A DNA stretch of 64,000 nucleotides from Bacteroidales bacterium. GTDB taxonomy: Bacteria > Bacteroidota > Bacteroidia > Bacteroidales > UBA932. The translations under genes and the position numbers were made by a program. Under the pieces are notes generated by a model that saw only the letters and a list, made by a program, of their open reading frames with translations, made no database searches and was not told where the DNA came from. Shown piece after piece: positions 33,788 to 42,782 of the stretch (the first letter of the stretch is position 1; the number at the start of each line of letters is the position of its first letter). The stretch lies in assembly GCA_017437125.1 (NCBI GenBank), contig JAFSBV010000012.1, forward strand, positions 1-64,000, read 5' to 3'.

Positions 33788-35218
33788 ATGAAAAGAGGTG
33801 TTTTGATTGCTATGCTTTCCGCAATTGTCGGAGGGCTGACAGCTTATGCTGTTGTAGATTTCATGATTGATGAGCCTGTGCAGACGGTTCAGGCTGCGGA
33901 TGGAGCTCAGTTCAGAACGGTAAGTCTGGCACATGAAAACTGGCCTGATTTCACATATGCTGCCGAATCGGCAGTCGATGCTGTTGTATATGTCAAAGTG
34001 ACATCTTCGCCTAAGGTACAGCAGCAGGCTCCCGAATCCATTTTCGATTTCTTCTTCGGATATCCAGGTGCGGCTCCTCAGCAGCGTGAAAGAGTCAACA
34101 GCGGTTCCGGCGTGATCATCCGTGAGGACGGATATATCGTCACTAACAACCATGTGATCGATGGCGCGACCAAGATAGAAGTGACATTGAACAGCAACCA
34201 GACATATCCGGCGACCCTTGTCGGTGCTGACCCGGCTACGGATGTGGCTCTTCTCAAGATAGAGGCTTCAGGCCTGCCGATCATACCGTTCGGTGATTCA
34301 GACAAGCTTCGTCTTGGCGAATGGGTTATTGCTATCGGTTCTCCATATGACCTTCGTTCTACTATTACTGCAGGAATCGTAAGTGCCAAGGGACGTTCTA
34401 TGCCAAGCAACGGGGAGTTCAAGATCGAATCCTTCATCCAGACTGATGCTGCAGTGAATCCGGGCAACAGCGGCGGAGCCCTTGTTGACAGGGCTGGTAA
34501 TCTGGTGGGTATCAATACCGCCATCATCTCCCAGACAGGCTCATATACTGGATATTCGTTTGCAGTTCCGTCAAACATCGTGAAGAAGATCGCTTACGAT
34601 CTGATGGACTTCGGAAGCGTTAAGAGAGCGGTACTTGGCATATCGATGATGCCGATTGATGATAAAATTGCTGACGAATTGAAACTTTCTTCAAGAAACG
34701 GCGTATATATTAGCGAGGTTTCGAAAAGCAGTGCTGCTGACAAGGCCGGAATGAAGGCTGGAGACATTCTCCTTGCGATCGACTCTACGAAGATCACCAA
34801 TACTGCATCAGTGCAGGAAGCAGTCAGCAGATTCTCTCCTGGAGACAAGGCTGTTCTGACCGTTCTCAGGGATGGAAAGGAACTCAGTCTTGACGTGACT
34901 TTCAAGGGCACTTCGCAGGAAAACGGCACTCTGTCCGATGATGGATCGATAGCTTTCTACGGTTCTTCCATCAAGGCGGCCGACGAGGAAGTGCTTGAAA
35001 GATTCGGCCTCAAGCATGGTGTACAGATCGTGGAACTCGGTCCCGGCAAGCTTATGGAAGCCGGCGCAGTCGAAGGATTTGTCATCCAGTATGTCAATGA
35101 CCATCCGGTAAAGACACCGCAGGAGGTAATCGACATTGTAAAGAAGTCGAAGAGAGCTGTATTTATCGAGGGTGTGACCCCTTCAGGAAGAACAGGTTAT
35201 TTCGGCTTCGGAGTATAG
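33788..35218 (+). CDS. DegP/HtrA-type periplasmic serine protease
   Basis: A 476-residue Do-like protease/chaperone. N-terminal signal anchor (MKRGVLIAMLSAIVGGLTAYAVV) places it in the periplasm. Catalytic triad: His in VTNNHVID, Asp in PATDVALLKIE, Ser in PGNSGGALVD. The trypsin domain (about 80-280) is followed by PDZ1 (GDILLAIDSTKI block) and a shorter PDZ2 at the end. It degrades or refolds misfolded envelope proteins. The next gene is rpoD, 26 bases downstream. Upstream lies a short CTGACA-GGAT-TGTCAG inverted repeat (33722-33737) of unknown role. Confidence 0.93.
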   Translation: MKRGVLIAMLSAIVGGLTAYAVVDFMIDEPVQTVQAADGAQFRTVSLAHENWPDFTYAAESAVDAVVYVKVTSSPKVQQQAPESIFDFFFGYPGAAPQQRERVNSGSGVIIREDGYIVTNNHVIDGATKIEVTLNSNQTYPATLVGADPATDVALLKIEASGLPIIPFGDSDKLRLGEWVIAIGSPYDLRSTITAGIVSAKGRSMPSNGEFKIESFIQTDAAVNPGNSGGALVDRAGNLVGINTAIISQTGSYTGYSFAVPSNIVKKIAYDLMDFGSVKRAVLGISMMPIDDKIADELKLSSRNGVYISEVSKSSAADKAGMKAGDILLAIDSTKITNTASVQEAVSRFSPGDKAVLTVLRDGKELSLDVTFKGTSQENGTLSDDGSIAFYGSSIKAADEEVLERFGLKHGVQIVELGPGKLMEAGAVEGFVIQYVNDHPVKTPQEVIDIVKKSKRAVFIEGVTPSGRTGYFGFGV

Positions 35219-35244
35219 GAGTGAAATAAACTTAATTATATTGA

Positions 35245-36105
35245 ATGAGACAGCTTAAGATTACAAAATCCATTACCAACCGTGAGAGTGCCTCACTTGA
35301 CAAGTATCTTCAGGAGATCGGCAGGGAGGAACTCATCACAGTTGAGGAAGAAGTGGAGCTTGCCCAGAGGATCCGCAAGGGAGACCAGCAGGCTCTTGAG
35401 AAACTGACAAGGGCGAACCTCCGATTCGTGGTGTCTGTCGCAAAACAGTATCAGAATCAGGGACTCAGCCTTCCTGACCTTATCAACGAGGGTAACCTCG
35501 GACTGATCAAGGCAGCGGAGAAGTTCGATGAGACACGAGGCTTCAAGTTCATCTCCTATGCCGTATGGTGGATCAGACAGTCTATTCTTCAGGCTCTTGC
35601 AGAGCAGTCAAGAATCGTACGTCTGCCTCTCAATCAGGTGGGATCTCTCAACAAGATCAACAAGGCTCTTCAGAAGTTCGAGCAGGAGAATGAGAGAATG
35701 CCTTCAAGCGAGGAACTTTCCGAGATGATTGACGTTCCAAAGGACAAGATCGCTGACACACTCAGGGTTTCCGGCCGTCATGTATCTGTGGATGCTCCTT
35801 TTGTCGAGGGAGAGGATAACAGCCTTCTGGATGTGCTCGTCAACAACGATTCTCCGAGCGCTGACCGCGGACTTGTGAACGAGTCTCTCAACAAGGAGAT
35901 CGAGAGAGCGCTTTCGACACTCGCTACAAGAGAGAGGGAAATCATCAAGTCGTTCTTCGGAATCGGCTGCCAGGAAATGACCCTGGAAGAGATCGGTGAG
36001 CGTTTCGGCCTTACCAGAGAGCGCGTACGTCAGATCAAGGAGAAGGCTATACGCAAGCTTAAGAACAATTCAAGAAGCAAACTTTTGAAAAGCTATTTAG
36101 GATAA
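35245..36105 (+). CDS. rpoD: primary sigma factor, short Bacteroidota type
   Basis: A 286-residue sigma-70 with regions 1.2 ([16 protein letters not shown]), 2 ([32 protein letters not shown]), 3 and 4 ([28 protein letters not shown]). Region 1.1 and the non-conserved insertion are missing, which is the rule in Bacteroidota. This sigma recognises the TAnnTTTG -7/-33 TTTG promoters seen throughout the window. It lies between degP-like gene and argS on the same strand with 26 and 4 bases of spacing. Confidence 0.95.
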   Translation: MRQLKITKSITNRESASLDKYLQEIGREELITVEEEVELAQRIRKGDQQALEKLTRANLRFVVSVAKQYQNQGLSLPDLINEGNLGLIKAAEKFDETRGFKFISYAVWWIRQSILQALAEQSRIVRLPLNQVGSLNKINKALQKFEQENERMPSSEELSEMIDVPKDKIADTLRVSGRHVSVDAPFVEGEDNSLLDVLVNNDSPSADRGLVNESLNKEIERALSTLATREREIIKSFFGIGCQEMTLEEIGERFGLTRERVRQIKEKAIRKLKNNSRSKLLKSYLG

Positions 36106-36109
36106 CAAG

Positions 36110-37900
36110 ATGACTCCAGAAACATTCATTATAACTAAAGCGTCTGAAGCGATTCAGGCGCTTTACAACGTTCAGATACCTGAAGCACAGCTCCAGGTCC
36201 AGGTTACAAGAAAGGAATTCGAGGGTGACTATACTTTGGTTGTCTTTCCTCTCTTGAAAGTATCTAAGACAACTCCTGAGAATACAGGAAATGCAATAGG
36301 TGAGTGGCTCAAGGCCAATGTCGCAGAAATCTCGGGATATAACACCGTGAAGGGTTTCCTCAACATCTCATTCTCTGAGGTATATTGGAACAATGTCTTT
36401 GCGGAAATAGCTGCAGCTGAGGATTTCGGCCAGCTTGCTCCAACAGGAAGAACCATCATGGTGGAATATTCTTCACCTAATACAAACAAGCCTCTTCATT
36501 TAGGACATATCCGCAACAACCTTCTCGGATGGTCCGTGGCAAAGCTTCTCGAAGTCTGCGGCCACAACGTCATGAAGGTGAATCTTGTGAATGACCGTGG
36601 TATCCATATCTGTAAATCCATGTACGCATGGAAGGTTCTTGGAAACGGTGAGACACCTCAGTCGAGCGGAAAGAAGGGTGACCATCTTGTAGGCGACTAT
36701 TATGTCGCTTTCAACAATCTCTACAAGAAGGAGGTTGATGTGCTGGTTGCTGGCGGTATGTCCAAGGAAGAAGCTGAAAAGAATGCTCCTTCACTCAAGG
36801 CTGCCCAGGAAATGCTCTTCAAATGGGAGAACGGAGATGCAGAGGTCGTGGAACTCTGGAAGACAATGAACGGATGGGTTTACGAAGGATTCGACAAGAC
36901 CTATGCGGACCTTGGAATCAGCTTCGACAGGACATATTACGAGTCTCAGACCTATCTTTTCGGAAAGGCTCTTGTCCAGAAGGGACTCGAGGCCGGTATC
37001 TTCGAGAAGCAGGAGGACGGATCCGTATGGTGTGACCTTACGGCAGACGGTCTCGACAGGAAGCTTCTCCTCCGCGGTGACGGAACTTCCGTATATATGA
37101 CTCAGGACCTCGGAACAGCTGAGCAGCGTTTCGCCGAATACAGCCTTGACGAGCATATATATGTCGTGGGAAATGAGCAGAACTATCATTTCCAGGTACT
37201 CAAGCTCATCCTCGGAAAGCTCGGCTTCGATTGGGCGGAAAGCATCTATCACCTCTCGTATGGAATGGTAGAGCTTCCTGAAGGCAAGATGAAGTCACGT
37301 GAAGGAACTGTGGTCGATGCCGACGACCTTATCGCAGGAATGTACAATACTGCAAAGGAGACTTCCCTCGAGCTTGGAAAGATCGATAATCTTTCTGAGG
37401 AGGAGCAGGATTCTCTCTTCAAGATGATCAGCCTCGGTGCGCTCAAGTATTTCATCCTCAAGGTTGACCCTAAGAAGACAATGCTCTTCGATCCTAAGGA
37501 GTCTATCGACTTCAACGGAAACACCGGTCCTTTCATCCAATACACCCATGCGCGTATCAAGTCTATCCTGCGCAAGGCTGACGAGAAGGGAATCCCTCAC
37601 ACTGTGGATGCCGTAAAGGCCGATTCGGAACTTGCTCCTAAGGAAATCCGAATCATCAAGATCCTCAACACATTCCCTGCGAAGGTGGCAGAGGCTGGTG
37701 CAGCCCATTCTCCGGCTCTGATTGCAAATTACGCATATGAGCTCGCAAAGGAATTCAACCAGTATTATCACGATACTCCTATCCTTCGTGAAGAGAATCA
37801 GGCACTTCTCCAGTACCGTCTCGTACTCGTAGAGACCATCGCTACAGTCCTCAGAAAGGCGATGTCGATACTCGGAATCAATCTTCCAGAGAGGATGTAA
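36110..37900 (+). CDS. argS: arginyl-tRNA synthetase
   Basis: A 596-residue class I aminoacyl-tRNA synthetase. HIGH motif in SSPNTNKPLHLGHIRNNLLG around residue 122; the KMSKS-equivalent is EGKMKSREGTVV; the C-terminal all-helical anticodon-binding domain ends at the stop. The N-terminal Arg-S additional domain (tRNA D-loop recognition) is present. Four bases after rpoD. Terminator immediately downstream. Confidence 0.97.
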   Translation: MTPETFIITKASEAIQALYNVQIPEAQLQVQVTRKEFEGDYTLVVFPLLKVSKTTPENTGNAIGEWLKANVAEISGYNTVKGFLNISFSEVYWNNVFAEIAAAEDFGQLAPTGRTIMVEYSSPNTNKPLHLGHIRNNLLGWSVAKLLEVCGHNVMKVNLVNDRGIHICKSMYAWKVLGNGETPQSSGKKGDHLVGDYYVAFNNLYKKEVDVLVAGGMSKEEAEKNAPSLKAAQEMLFKWENGDAEVVELWKTMNGWVYEGFDKTYADLGISFDRTYYESQTYLFGKALVQKGLEAGIFEKQEDGSVWCDLTADGLDRKLLLRGDGTSVYMTQDLGTAEQRFAEYSLDEHIYVVGNEQNYHFQVLKLILGKLGFDWAESIYHLSYGMVELPEGKMKSREGTVVDADDLIAGMYNTAKETSLELGKIDNLSEEEQDSLFKMISLGALKYFILKVDPKKTMLFDPKESIDFNGNTGPFIQYTHARIKSILRKADEKGIPHTVDAVKADSELAPKEIRIIKILNTFPAKVAEAGAAHSPALIANYAYELAKEFNQYYHDTPILREENQALLQYRLVLVETIATVLRKAMSILGINLPERM

Positions 37901-37917
37901 GTGTCAGTTTAACAAGA

Positions 37918-37959
37918 AAATCAGACCGACCCGATATTTTGGGCCGGTCTGATTTCTTT
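37918..37959 (+). terminator. argS rho-independent terminator
   Basis: Stem AAATCAGACCG (37918-37928) with CGGTCTGATTT (37945-37955), inner CCC/GGG pairs, followed by CTTTT. Confidence 0.85.
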
Positions 37960-37976
37960 TATATGCATCTTTCCAG

Positions 37977-38089
37977 ACACCTTGGCCGTTTGGAGGCATA
38001 AAAAAGACCAAGGTGTGTGTGAAAACGTATTAAATATAGCCTTTTAAATACACCTTAGACGCTTTTTAAGTGTTTTCTGTCCAAGGTGT
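37977..38089. repeat. twin 40-bp palindromic element, locus A
   Basis: Two 40-bp units with inverted ends: unit 1 37977-38016 (starts ACACCTTGG, ends CCAAGGTGT) and unit 2 38050-38089 (starts ACACCTTAG, ends CCAAGGTGT), separated by a 33-bp spacer. Only the 7-12 outer bases of each unit are conserved. The same 40-33-40 layout recurs at 48136-48248. The element fills the gap between argS and the convergent DUF2812 gene. I do not recognise the family. Confidence 0.75.
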
Positions 38090-38132
38090 TGTCAAATAAG
38101 TTCTTTTAAATAAGTGCTCCGTTCGTGAAATA

Positions 38133-38702
38133 TTAGAATAGTTGACTGATCAATTCATTTGTTTTCTTGCGAAGTTTTCTCAAGACAGGAAGCAGGAGAA
38201 ATATTTGTGCCAGCAGTATTCCGTATGTAAGGCCTTCACCGAAGTGCACAAGCCAATCAGAGAAAAAGCATTCGGGAAGATGTCGCCCGATAGGAATCAA
38301 CACAAGAAAGGCCAATGCAGCGATGATGGTGAGTCCGATGAAGCTTTCTTGATGAAAATTGAAGGCCTTGTTGGTCAGACGAAGTTTTGCAACAACATTC
38401 TCTTCTGCCTCGAAAGGTCCTGAGGATGTTTCTCTCTTCCAATATATCTTGTTTTTCCACTGATGCACGAACTGATCGCCACAAGAACAGCGAAATACAA
38501 CGTAATCGCCGACAATTTCCTTTGATTTCTTCTCATCAAAGTCAATCTGGTATATGTATTCTCCAGGTTCGCATTGCTTGAACCGATAAAACACTCCGTT
38601 AGTATGCCAGAATGCCCAACCTTTCTTGCACATTGCATTCAGCCACTGCTCCTCCTTGTCGAAATCGAGGAACCAGTTGACCATAATTTTGCTTGTTCCC
38701 AT
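38133..38702 (-). CDS. DUF2812-type membrane protein
   Basis: A 189-residue protein. The N-terminal 115 residues start MGTSKIMVNWFLDFDKEEQW and contain GWAFWHTNGVFYRFKQCEPGEYIYQIDFDE, the pattern of DUF2812; two transmembrane helices follow (around 120-138 and 150-172). DUF2812 proteins are typically paired with PadR regulators, as here (5 bases downstream of padR). The function of the family is not known; it may be a membrane-bound response or sensing partner of the PadR protein. Confidence 0.82.
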   Translation of the reverse strand: MGTSKIMVNWFLDFDKEEQWLNAMCKKGWAFWHTNGVFYRFKQCEPGEYIYQIDFDEKKSKEIVGDYVVFRCSCGDQFVHQWKNKIYWKRETSSGPFEAEENVVAKLRLTNKAFNFHQESFIGLTIIAALAFLVLIPIGRHLPECFFSDWLVHFGEGLTYGILLAQIFLLLPVLRKLRKKTNELISQLF

Positions 38703-38707
38703 ATTCT

Positions 38708-39028
38708 TTATTTTTTGATATTGTTTCTGCCATTTTCTACAAGTTCCTCAAGACGTTCGAGTTCTGCGATGAGAACAGCCTGGCCTTTATCCGTAATTTG
38801 ATACAGTTTTCTTCTGCCATCAGTCTCTGATGATTCTCCACGTGGTGAAATCCATTCTTTAGCAAGCAGATTTGAGATTGCTCCATACAAGGTGCCGGCT
38901 GAAAGTATGAGCCTGCCATTGCTCATCGCAGATGTTTTCTGCATTATACCGTACCCGTGTATAGGTTCCTGCATCGCAAGAAGGATGTAGTAAATAGATT
39001 CTGTTAAAGCAGTGTTTGTGTCTTTCAT
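38708..39028 (-). CDS. PadR-family transcriptional repressor
   Basis: A 106-residue winged-helix protein with the PadR pattern ALTESIYYILLAMQEPIHGYGIMQK...AGTLYGAISNLLAKEWI...GRRKLYQITDKG. Start set at 39028 (MKDTNTALTES); the frame is open to 39076, but that extension would include the promoter. A perfect odd palindrome at 39045-39059 overlaps the expected transcription start, so autorepression together with the DUF2812 gene is likely. The inducer is unknown. Confidence 0.92.
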   Translation of the reverse strand: MKDTNTALTESIYYILLAMQEPIHGYGIMQKTSAMSNGRLILSAGTLYGAISNLLAKEWISPRGESSETDGRRKLYQITDKGQAVLIAELERLEELVENGRNNIKK

Positions 39029-39044
39029 ATATTGATTACCGTTA

Positions 39045-39059
39045 TATCGGATTCCGATA
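39045..39059. promoter_or_regulatory. PadR operator
   Basis: TATCGGATTCCGATA, a perfect 7+1+7 palindrome adjoining the -7 box on the start-site side. Position supports repression by the adjacent PadR protein; binding is inferred. Confidence 0.65.
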
Positions 39060-39067
39060 CAAAGGTA
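39060..39067 (-). promoter_or_regulatory. -7 promoter box of padR-DUF2812
   Basis: TACCTTTG on the minus strand, 32 bases upstream of ATG 39028. Confidence 0.6.
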
Positions 39068-39176
39068 GGAAAACATTTTGTAATTGCAAGATGGGATGAT
39101 TAATATTTCCAGTCATAATCCGGCAGCTGCTGCTTTTTTTATAGACATGATATATGACTTATACGATAGTTTTCAC

Positions 39177-39184
39177 TATATTTG
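39177..39184 (+). promoter_or_regulatory. -7 promoter box of the tryptophanase-like gene
   Basis: TATATTTG on the plus strand, 36 bases before ATG 39221. No TnaC-like leader peptide is visible in the short leader. Confidence 0.55.
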
Positions 39185-39220
39185 TGATATCTGTTGAAAT
39201 AAAATATAAATCAGTTCATT

Positions 39221-40669
39221 ATGTCTAAGGTCAAGTTTTATAAGGAGGAGCAGATTCCTCTTGAGATGCACAAGGTGCGTGTGGTTCAGAAACTTACTCT
39301 TCTTCCTGTGGAAGAGCGACTTAAGAAGATCCAGGAGGCAGGCAACAATACCTTCCTTCTTCAGAATAAGGACGTATATATGGATATGCTCACCGATTCT
39401 GGTGTCAATGCCATGTCTGACCAGCAGGTGGCTTCCATGGGTATAGCAGACGATTCATATGCGGGTTCCGAGACGTTCAACAGGGTCAAGGCTGCGATTT
39501 TTGAGGTGTTCGGAACCGAGAATGTGCTTCCTGCCCATCAGGGACGTGCTGCCGAGAATATTCTTGCCGAGGCATATGTGAGACCTGGAATGGTGGCCTT
39601 GATGAATTTCCATTTCACGACTACCAAGGCTCATATCACCAGGCTTGGCGGAGAGGTTGTGGAGCTTATTCAGAAGAAGGGTCTCGTTCCTCAGTCCGAT
39701 GAGCCTTTCAAGGGAGATATGGATCTTGACGCATTGAAGGCTACAATCGAGAAATACGGACCTGAAAATGTGGCTTTCGTACGTGTGGAGGCAGGAACGA
39801 ACCTTATCGGAGGTCAGCCTGTATCTCTTGAGAACATGCTTGCCGTGGCTGACATATGTCATGACTACGGAGTGAAGAGCGTGCTTGATGCTTCACTTCT
39901 TCAGGATAACGTTTATTTCATGAAGACCCGCGAGGCTCAGTGCAAGTTCATGACCACCAAGCAGATATACCATCTTCTTGCAGACAAGATGGACATCATC
40001 TATTTCTCGGGAAGAAAGCTCGGATTCTCACGCGGAGGTATCATAACATCCCATAATCCGAAATATACGAATGAGATGATGGAATATATCCCTCTTTATG
40101 AAGGATTCCTTACATACGGAGGAATGGAAGTGCGTGCAATGGAGGCGATGGCAGTCGGACTTGTAGAATCTCTGGATATGGAATATATAAGCCAGGGACC
40201 TGAGTTCATCAATTATCTCGTTAATGAACTGGACAAGTACGGAGTACCTATGATCAAGCCTGCAGGCGGTCTCGGAGCACATATCAACTGTTCGGAATTC
40301 GTACCTCATATACCTCATGACCAGTATCCTGCAGCAGCGGTTGCGACAGCAATCTATATTGCTTCCGGAGTCAGAGGAATGGAAAGAGGAACGCTCAGCG
40401 AGCAGCGTGAGGCTGACGGTACGGAGCGTTTTGCTGAACTGGAACTTATGCGACTTGCGATGCCACGACGTGTATTCACGCTCTCACAGGTGAAATATTG
40501 TGCGGACCGTATAAAGTGGCTTTATGACAACAGGGAGCTGATCGGAGGTCTGAAGTGGGTTGAGGAACCTAAGGTGCTGCGATTCTTCTTCGGAAGGCTC
40601 GGTGAGATCGGCTACTGGCAGGAAGAACTTGCAAAGAAGTTCAGAGAGGACTTCGGCGAATCGTTATAA
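39221..40669 (+). CDS. tnaA: tryptophanase-family beta-eliminating lyase
   Basis: A 482-residue fold-type I PLP enzyme. Recognisable blocks: LPAHQGRAAENILAEAYV (as PTHQGRGAE in tryptophanase and tyrosine phenol-lyase), NFHFTTTKAHI, VRVEAGTNLIGGQP, the PLP-Asp in VLDASL, PLP-lysine in FSGRKLGFSRGG, and EGFLTYGGMEVRAMEAMAVGL near the C-terminus. Most likely it splits tryptophan to indole, pyruvate and ammonia; tyrosine phenol-lyase cannot be excluded from sequence reading alone. Monocistronic with own promoter and a strong terminator. No tryptophan permease gene nearby. Confidence 0.88.
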   Translation: MSKVKFYKEEQIPLEMHKVRVVQKLTLLPVEERLKKIQEAGNNTFLLQNKDVYMDMLTDSGVNAMSDQQVASMGIADDSYAGSETFNRVKAAIFEVFGTENVLPAHQGRAAENILAEAYVRPGMVALMNFHFTTTKAHITRLGGEVVELIQKKGLVPQSDEPFKGDMDLDALKATIEKYGPENVAFVRVEAGTNLIGGQPVSLENMLAVADICHDYGVKSVLDASLLQDNVYFMKTREAQCKFMTTKQIYHLLADKMDIIYFSGRKLGFSRGGIITSHNPKYTNEMMEYIPLYEGFLTYGGMEVRAMEAMAVGLVESLDMEYISQGPEFINYLVNELDKYGVPMIKPAGGLGAHINCSEFVPHIPHDQYPAAAVATAIYIASGVRGMERGTLSEQREADGTERFAELELMRLAMPRRVFTLSQVKYCADRIKWLYDNRELIGGLKWVEEPKVLRFFFGRLGEIGYWQEELAKKFREDFGESL

Positions 40670-40672
40670 TCG

Positions 40673-40702
40673 AAAAACCAAGGCTTCAAAGCCTTGGTTT
40701 TT
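40673..40702. terminator. bidirectional terminator
   Basis: AAAAACCAAGGCTT and its complement around a 2-3 base loop, with A-run before and T-run after; ends both the lyase gene and the convergent lipoprotein gene (stop at 40706). Confidence 0.85.
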
Positions 40703-40705
40703 CAT

Positions 40706-41353
40706 TTAATTATGCTGGTATGTCAGGCTCATGTGGCCGTCCTGCCATGAGGTCGTCGCCCAATCATACAATGATGTGTCGGCTTCGAAATATATCCTGC
40801 TGCCTTCAAAACGGATGGAAACGTTCTTGAGAGCACCTCCGCTGCCGCTCATCTGACGGTCATTGACACCATGCAGGATCACAGCTCCGGAATGATCTAC
40901 CTGATAATGGAACTGGTATGGCATGATCTCGATGTTGCAGCGGTCTGCTTTCTGGATCTGTACTGTTGACTTGTCCTTGCCGACTTCCGGATAAGGTACA
41001 TAAAGATTGATCTGGGTGTGCTCTTCAGGTATCTTCGGGGTAAGGACTTCCGAACGGTAAAGAATGCTTGTATAATCCGCTTCGTCAGGATTCTTGCTTG
41101 AGAGGATGCCGGTCCAGCCGTACAGCTGCAACTGGAAAAGAATGTCGTCTGTTACGAGACCTTCTCCTGACAGATCTATCGGGGAACTCCAGTCTGCCGA
41201 TACGAGAGAATAGTCTCCTGTGATTGTCTCGATAGTCGAGTAGGATGCCGCTGTCCAGAAGTCATTGTGCTCCTTTTCGCAGCTCCACAGGCAGATCAGA
41301 ACCGAGATTGCCAGCACTGATCTCATCAGATTGTTTTGCCATTTTTTTACCAT
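40706..41353 (-). CDS. lipoprotein of unknown function
   Basis: A 215-residue protein starting MVKKWQNNLMRSVLAISVLICLWSC, a lipoprotein signal with Cys25. The mature part is beta-rich (SIRFEGSRIYFEADTS...) and looks like a small outer-membrane-tethered beta-sandwich; no catalytic motif. Start at 41353 rather than 41410 because the upstream residues precede the signal peptide. Last gene of the same-strand block that starts at 46506, after a 66-base gap, so it could also have its own promoter. Confidence 0.7.
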   Translation of the reverse strand: MVKKWQNNLMRSVLAISVLICLWSCEKEHNDFWTAASYSTIETITGDYSLVSADWSSPIDLSGEGLVTDDILFQLQLYGWTGILSSKNPDEADYTSILYRSEVLTPKIPEEHTQINLYVPYPEVGKDKSTVQIQKADRCNIEIMPYQFHYQVDHSGAVILHGVNDRQMSGSGGALKNVSIRFEGSRIYFEADTSLYDWATTSWQDGHMSLTYQHN

Positions 41354-41419
41354 GATATGTGTCGATTTGCAAGTTTGCTGCAAAATAAGAATTATTGACG
41401 TGAAATCCAATCATTTATG

Positions 41420-42100
41420 TCAGATCCTCTTTCCTTTGATGCTTAATCCGATGTTCATGCCCCATTTGGCCAGAGGCCTTTCAGGATTGTCTCGATTGTA
41501 GCTGTCTTTGAAATATGCCGGGAAGAAAATTCTGTCCTGCTTGTATTTGGTGAAATGTTCTTTCTTATCCCATGAGTCTGAATCTGCCCATCTGTCTTTG
41601 ATTTCCTGTCCGATTTCAGTCAGGCTGAAGCTGATGTAGTACTTCCCTGGGTCGAGAACTATGCTTTCTTCCGGCGCGATGCTGAATGTGGTTTTGCCTG
41701 CGGCTTTCGGTATGTCCTGATATATCGGCAGTGTTACTATGTTTACCGGATTGTCTTCGTCGTGCAGCCTGTAAATCCTGATGCTTGCCCTGCACCCTTC
41801 CATCCTGTTTTCTTCAACTGTGAAGCTGATTGTCCTGACAAGGAAAGGATGTCTTGTATTGACTATGCTTCCGATTTCCTCTCCGACGTTCTCCGGGGTC
41901 ATGAATATGTATCCTCCGGGAAGCCTCATGCCCTTTCCGTCCAACGTCTTTTCCTTAGAATCCGATTCTGTCAATATGGCTGCGTCCAGCTCTTCGAAGC
42001 TGTCTTTGCCATCAAGCAGATAGCCTCCTATGATATGAGGCTCCTGAGCCTTTGCAACAAGGGATAAGAGGCTCAGAAATAATAGTATGGTCCGTTTCAT
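41420..42100 (-). CDS. secreted protein of unknown function
   Basis: A 226-residue protein with signal peptide MKRTILLFLSLLSLVAKAQ, almost identical to that of the S41 peptidase two genes upstream. The mature part has a jelly-roll-like stretch (VRTISFTVEENRMEGCRASIRIYRL...DPGKYYISFSLTEI) similar in pattern to the beta domain found in Bacteroidota carboxypeptidase-regulatory-domain proteins. No enzyme motif. 11 bases separate it from the gene at 42112. Confidence 0.7.
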   Translation of the reverse strand: MKRTILLFLSLLSLVAKAQEPHIIGGYLLDGKDSFEELDAAILTESDSKEKTLDGKGMRLPGGYIFMTPENVGEEIGSIVNTRHPFLVRTISFTVEENRMEGCRASIRIYRLHDEDNPVNIVTLPIYQDIPKAAGKTTFSIAPEESIVLDPGKYYISFSLTEIGQEIKDRWADSDSWDKKEHFTKYKQDRIFFPAYFKDSYNRDNPERPLAKWGMNIGLSIKGKRI

Positions 42101-42111
42101 ATATTGTGGTT

Positions 42112-42765
42112 TTAATAATAGTCCTGAGGATCGTATTGCATTTTTGGAAGATCGTCCCTATGATTGTCAGGGGGCCTTCCCGGAAGGATTATATCATATA
42201 CGCCTCCCATTTGAGGAACAGTGATCTGATCCCATCTTGACGGCCTCTGACTTACACCTCTTCCGAAAAACATCCTCAGAGTAGTCATAAGCCAGGTTCT
42301 CATCTTCAGCGGCTTAACGTATTTCATGAGTTCCTCCATGTCTGCCTTTGAATTGGCTATAGCTGTTCTTCTGCTGGCCTGGTTTCTCTCCTGAGGACTT
42401 ATATAATCCTCAGGCTCATATAAGATGTCGGGTAGCATCCTCTCGCCGATATATTCAGACTCTTCAAGCTGTTTCAAGGAATTCTTGACCATCTCTTCGT
42501 ACTGATGGTCCAGTTCGTCGCGGATCTGCTCCAATGCCTTTATCTTCAGTTCTGTGCTTTCAGGAAGGGAATCCCTGATGAAGCCGATGATTCCTTTTCT
42601 CTCATCCTCGCTTATCACCATATCGCGTACAGCCCTTTCTCCAAGCTTGTCAATGTCAGTGATCAGAATCTGTTCGCGGCTTTGTTCCTGGGAATATAGA
42701 TTGACAGGCGACATGATGAGCATCATGCAGCCTGCCAACCATAGTATATTGATGTTGGGGGACAT
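42112..42765 (-). CDS. secreted helical protein of unknown function
   Basis: A 217-residue protein with signal peptide (MSPNINILWLAGCMMLIMSPVNLYSQ) and a largely helical, charged mature part (RDELDHQYEEMVKNSLKQLEE) ending in a Pro/Asp-rich tail. Not recognised. It sits 17 bases after the S41 peptidase gene and 11 before the 41420 gene, so the three are co-transcribed; a substrate, inhibitor or partner of the peptidase is a guess. Confidence 0.65.
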   Translation of the reverse strand: MSPNINILWLAGCMMLIMSPVNLYSQEQSREQILITDIDKLGERAVRDMVISEDERKGIIGFIRDSLPESTELKIKALEQIRDELDHQYEEMVKNSLKQLEESEYIGERMLPDILYEPEDYISPQERNQASRRTAIANSKADMEELMKYVKPLKMRTWLMTTLRMFFGRGVSQRPSRWDQITVPQMGGVYDIILPGRPPDNHRDDLPKMQYDPQDYY

Positions 42766-42782
42766 CAGATAGGTTCGTGTAT

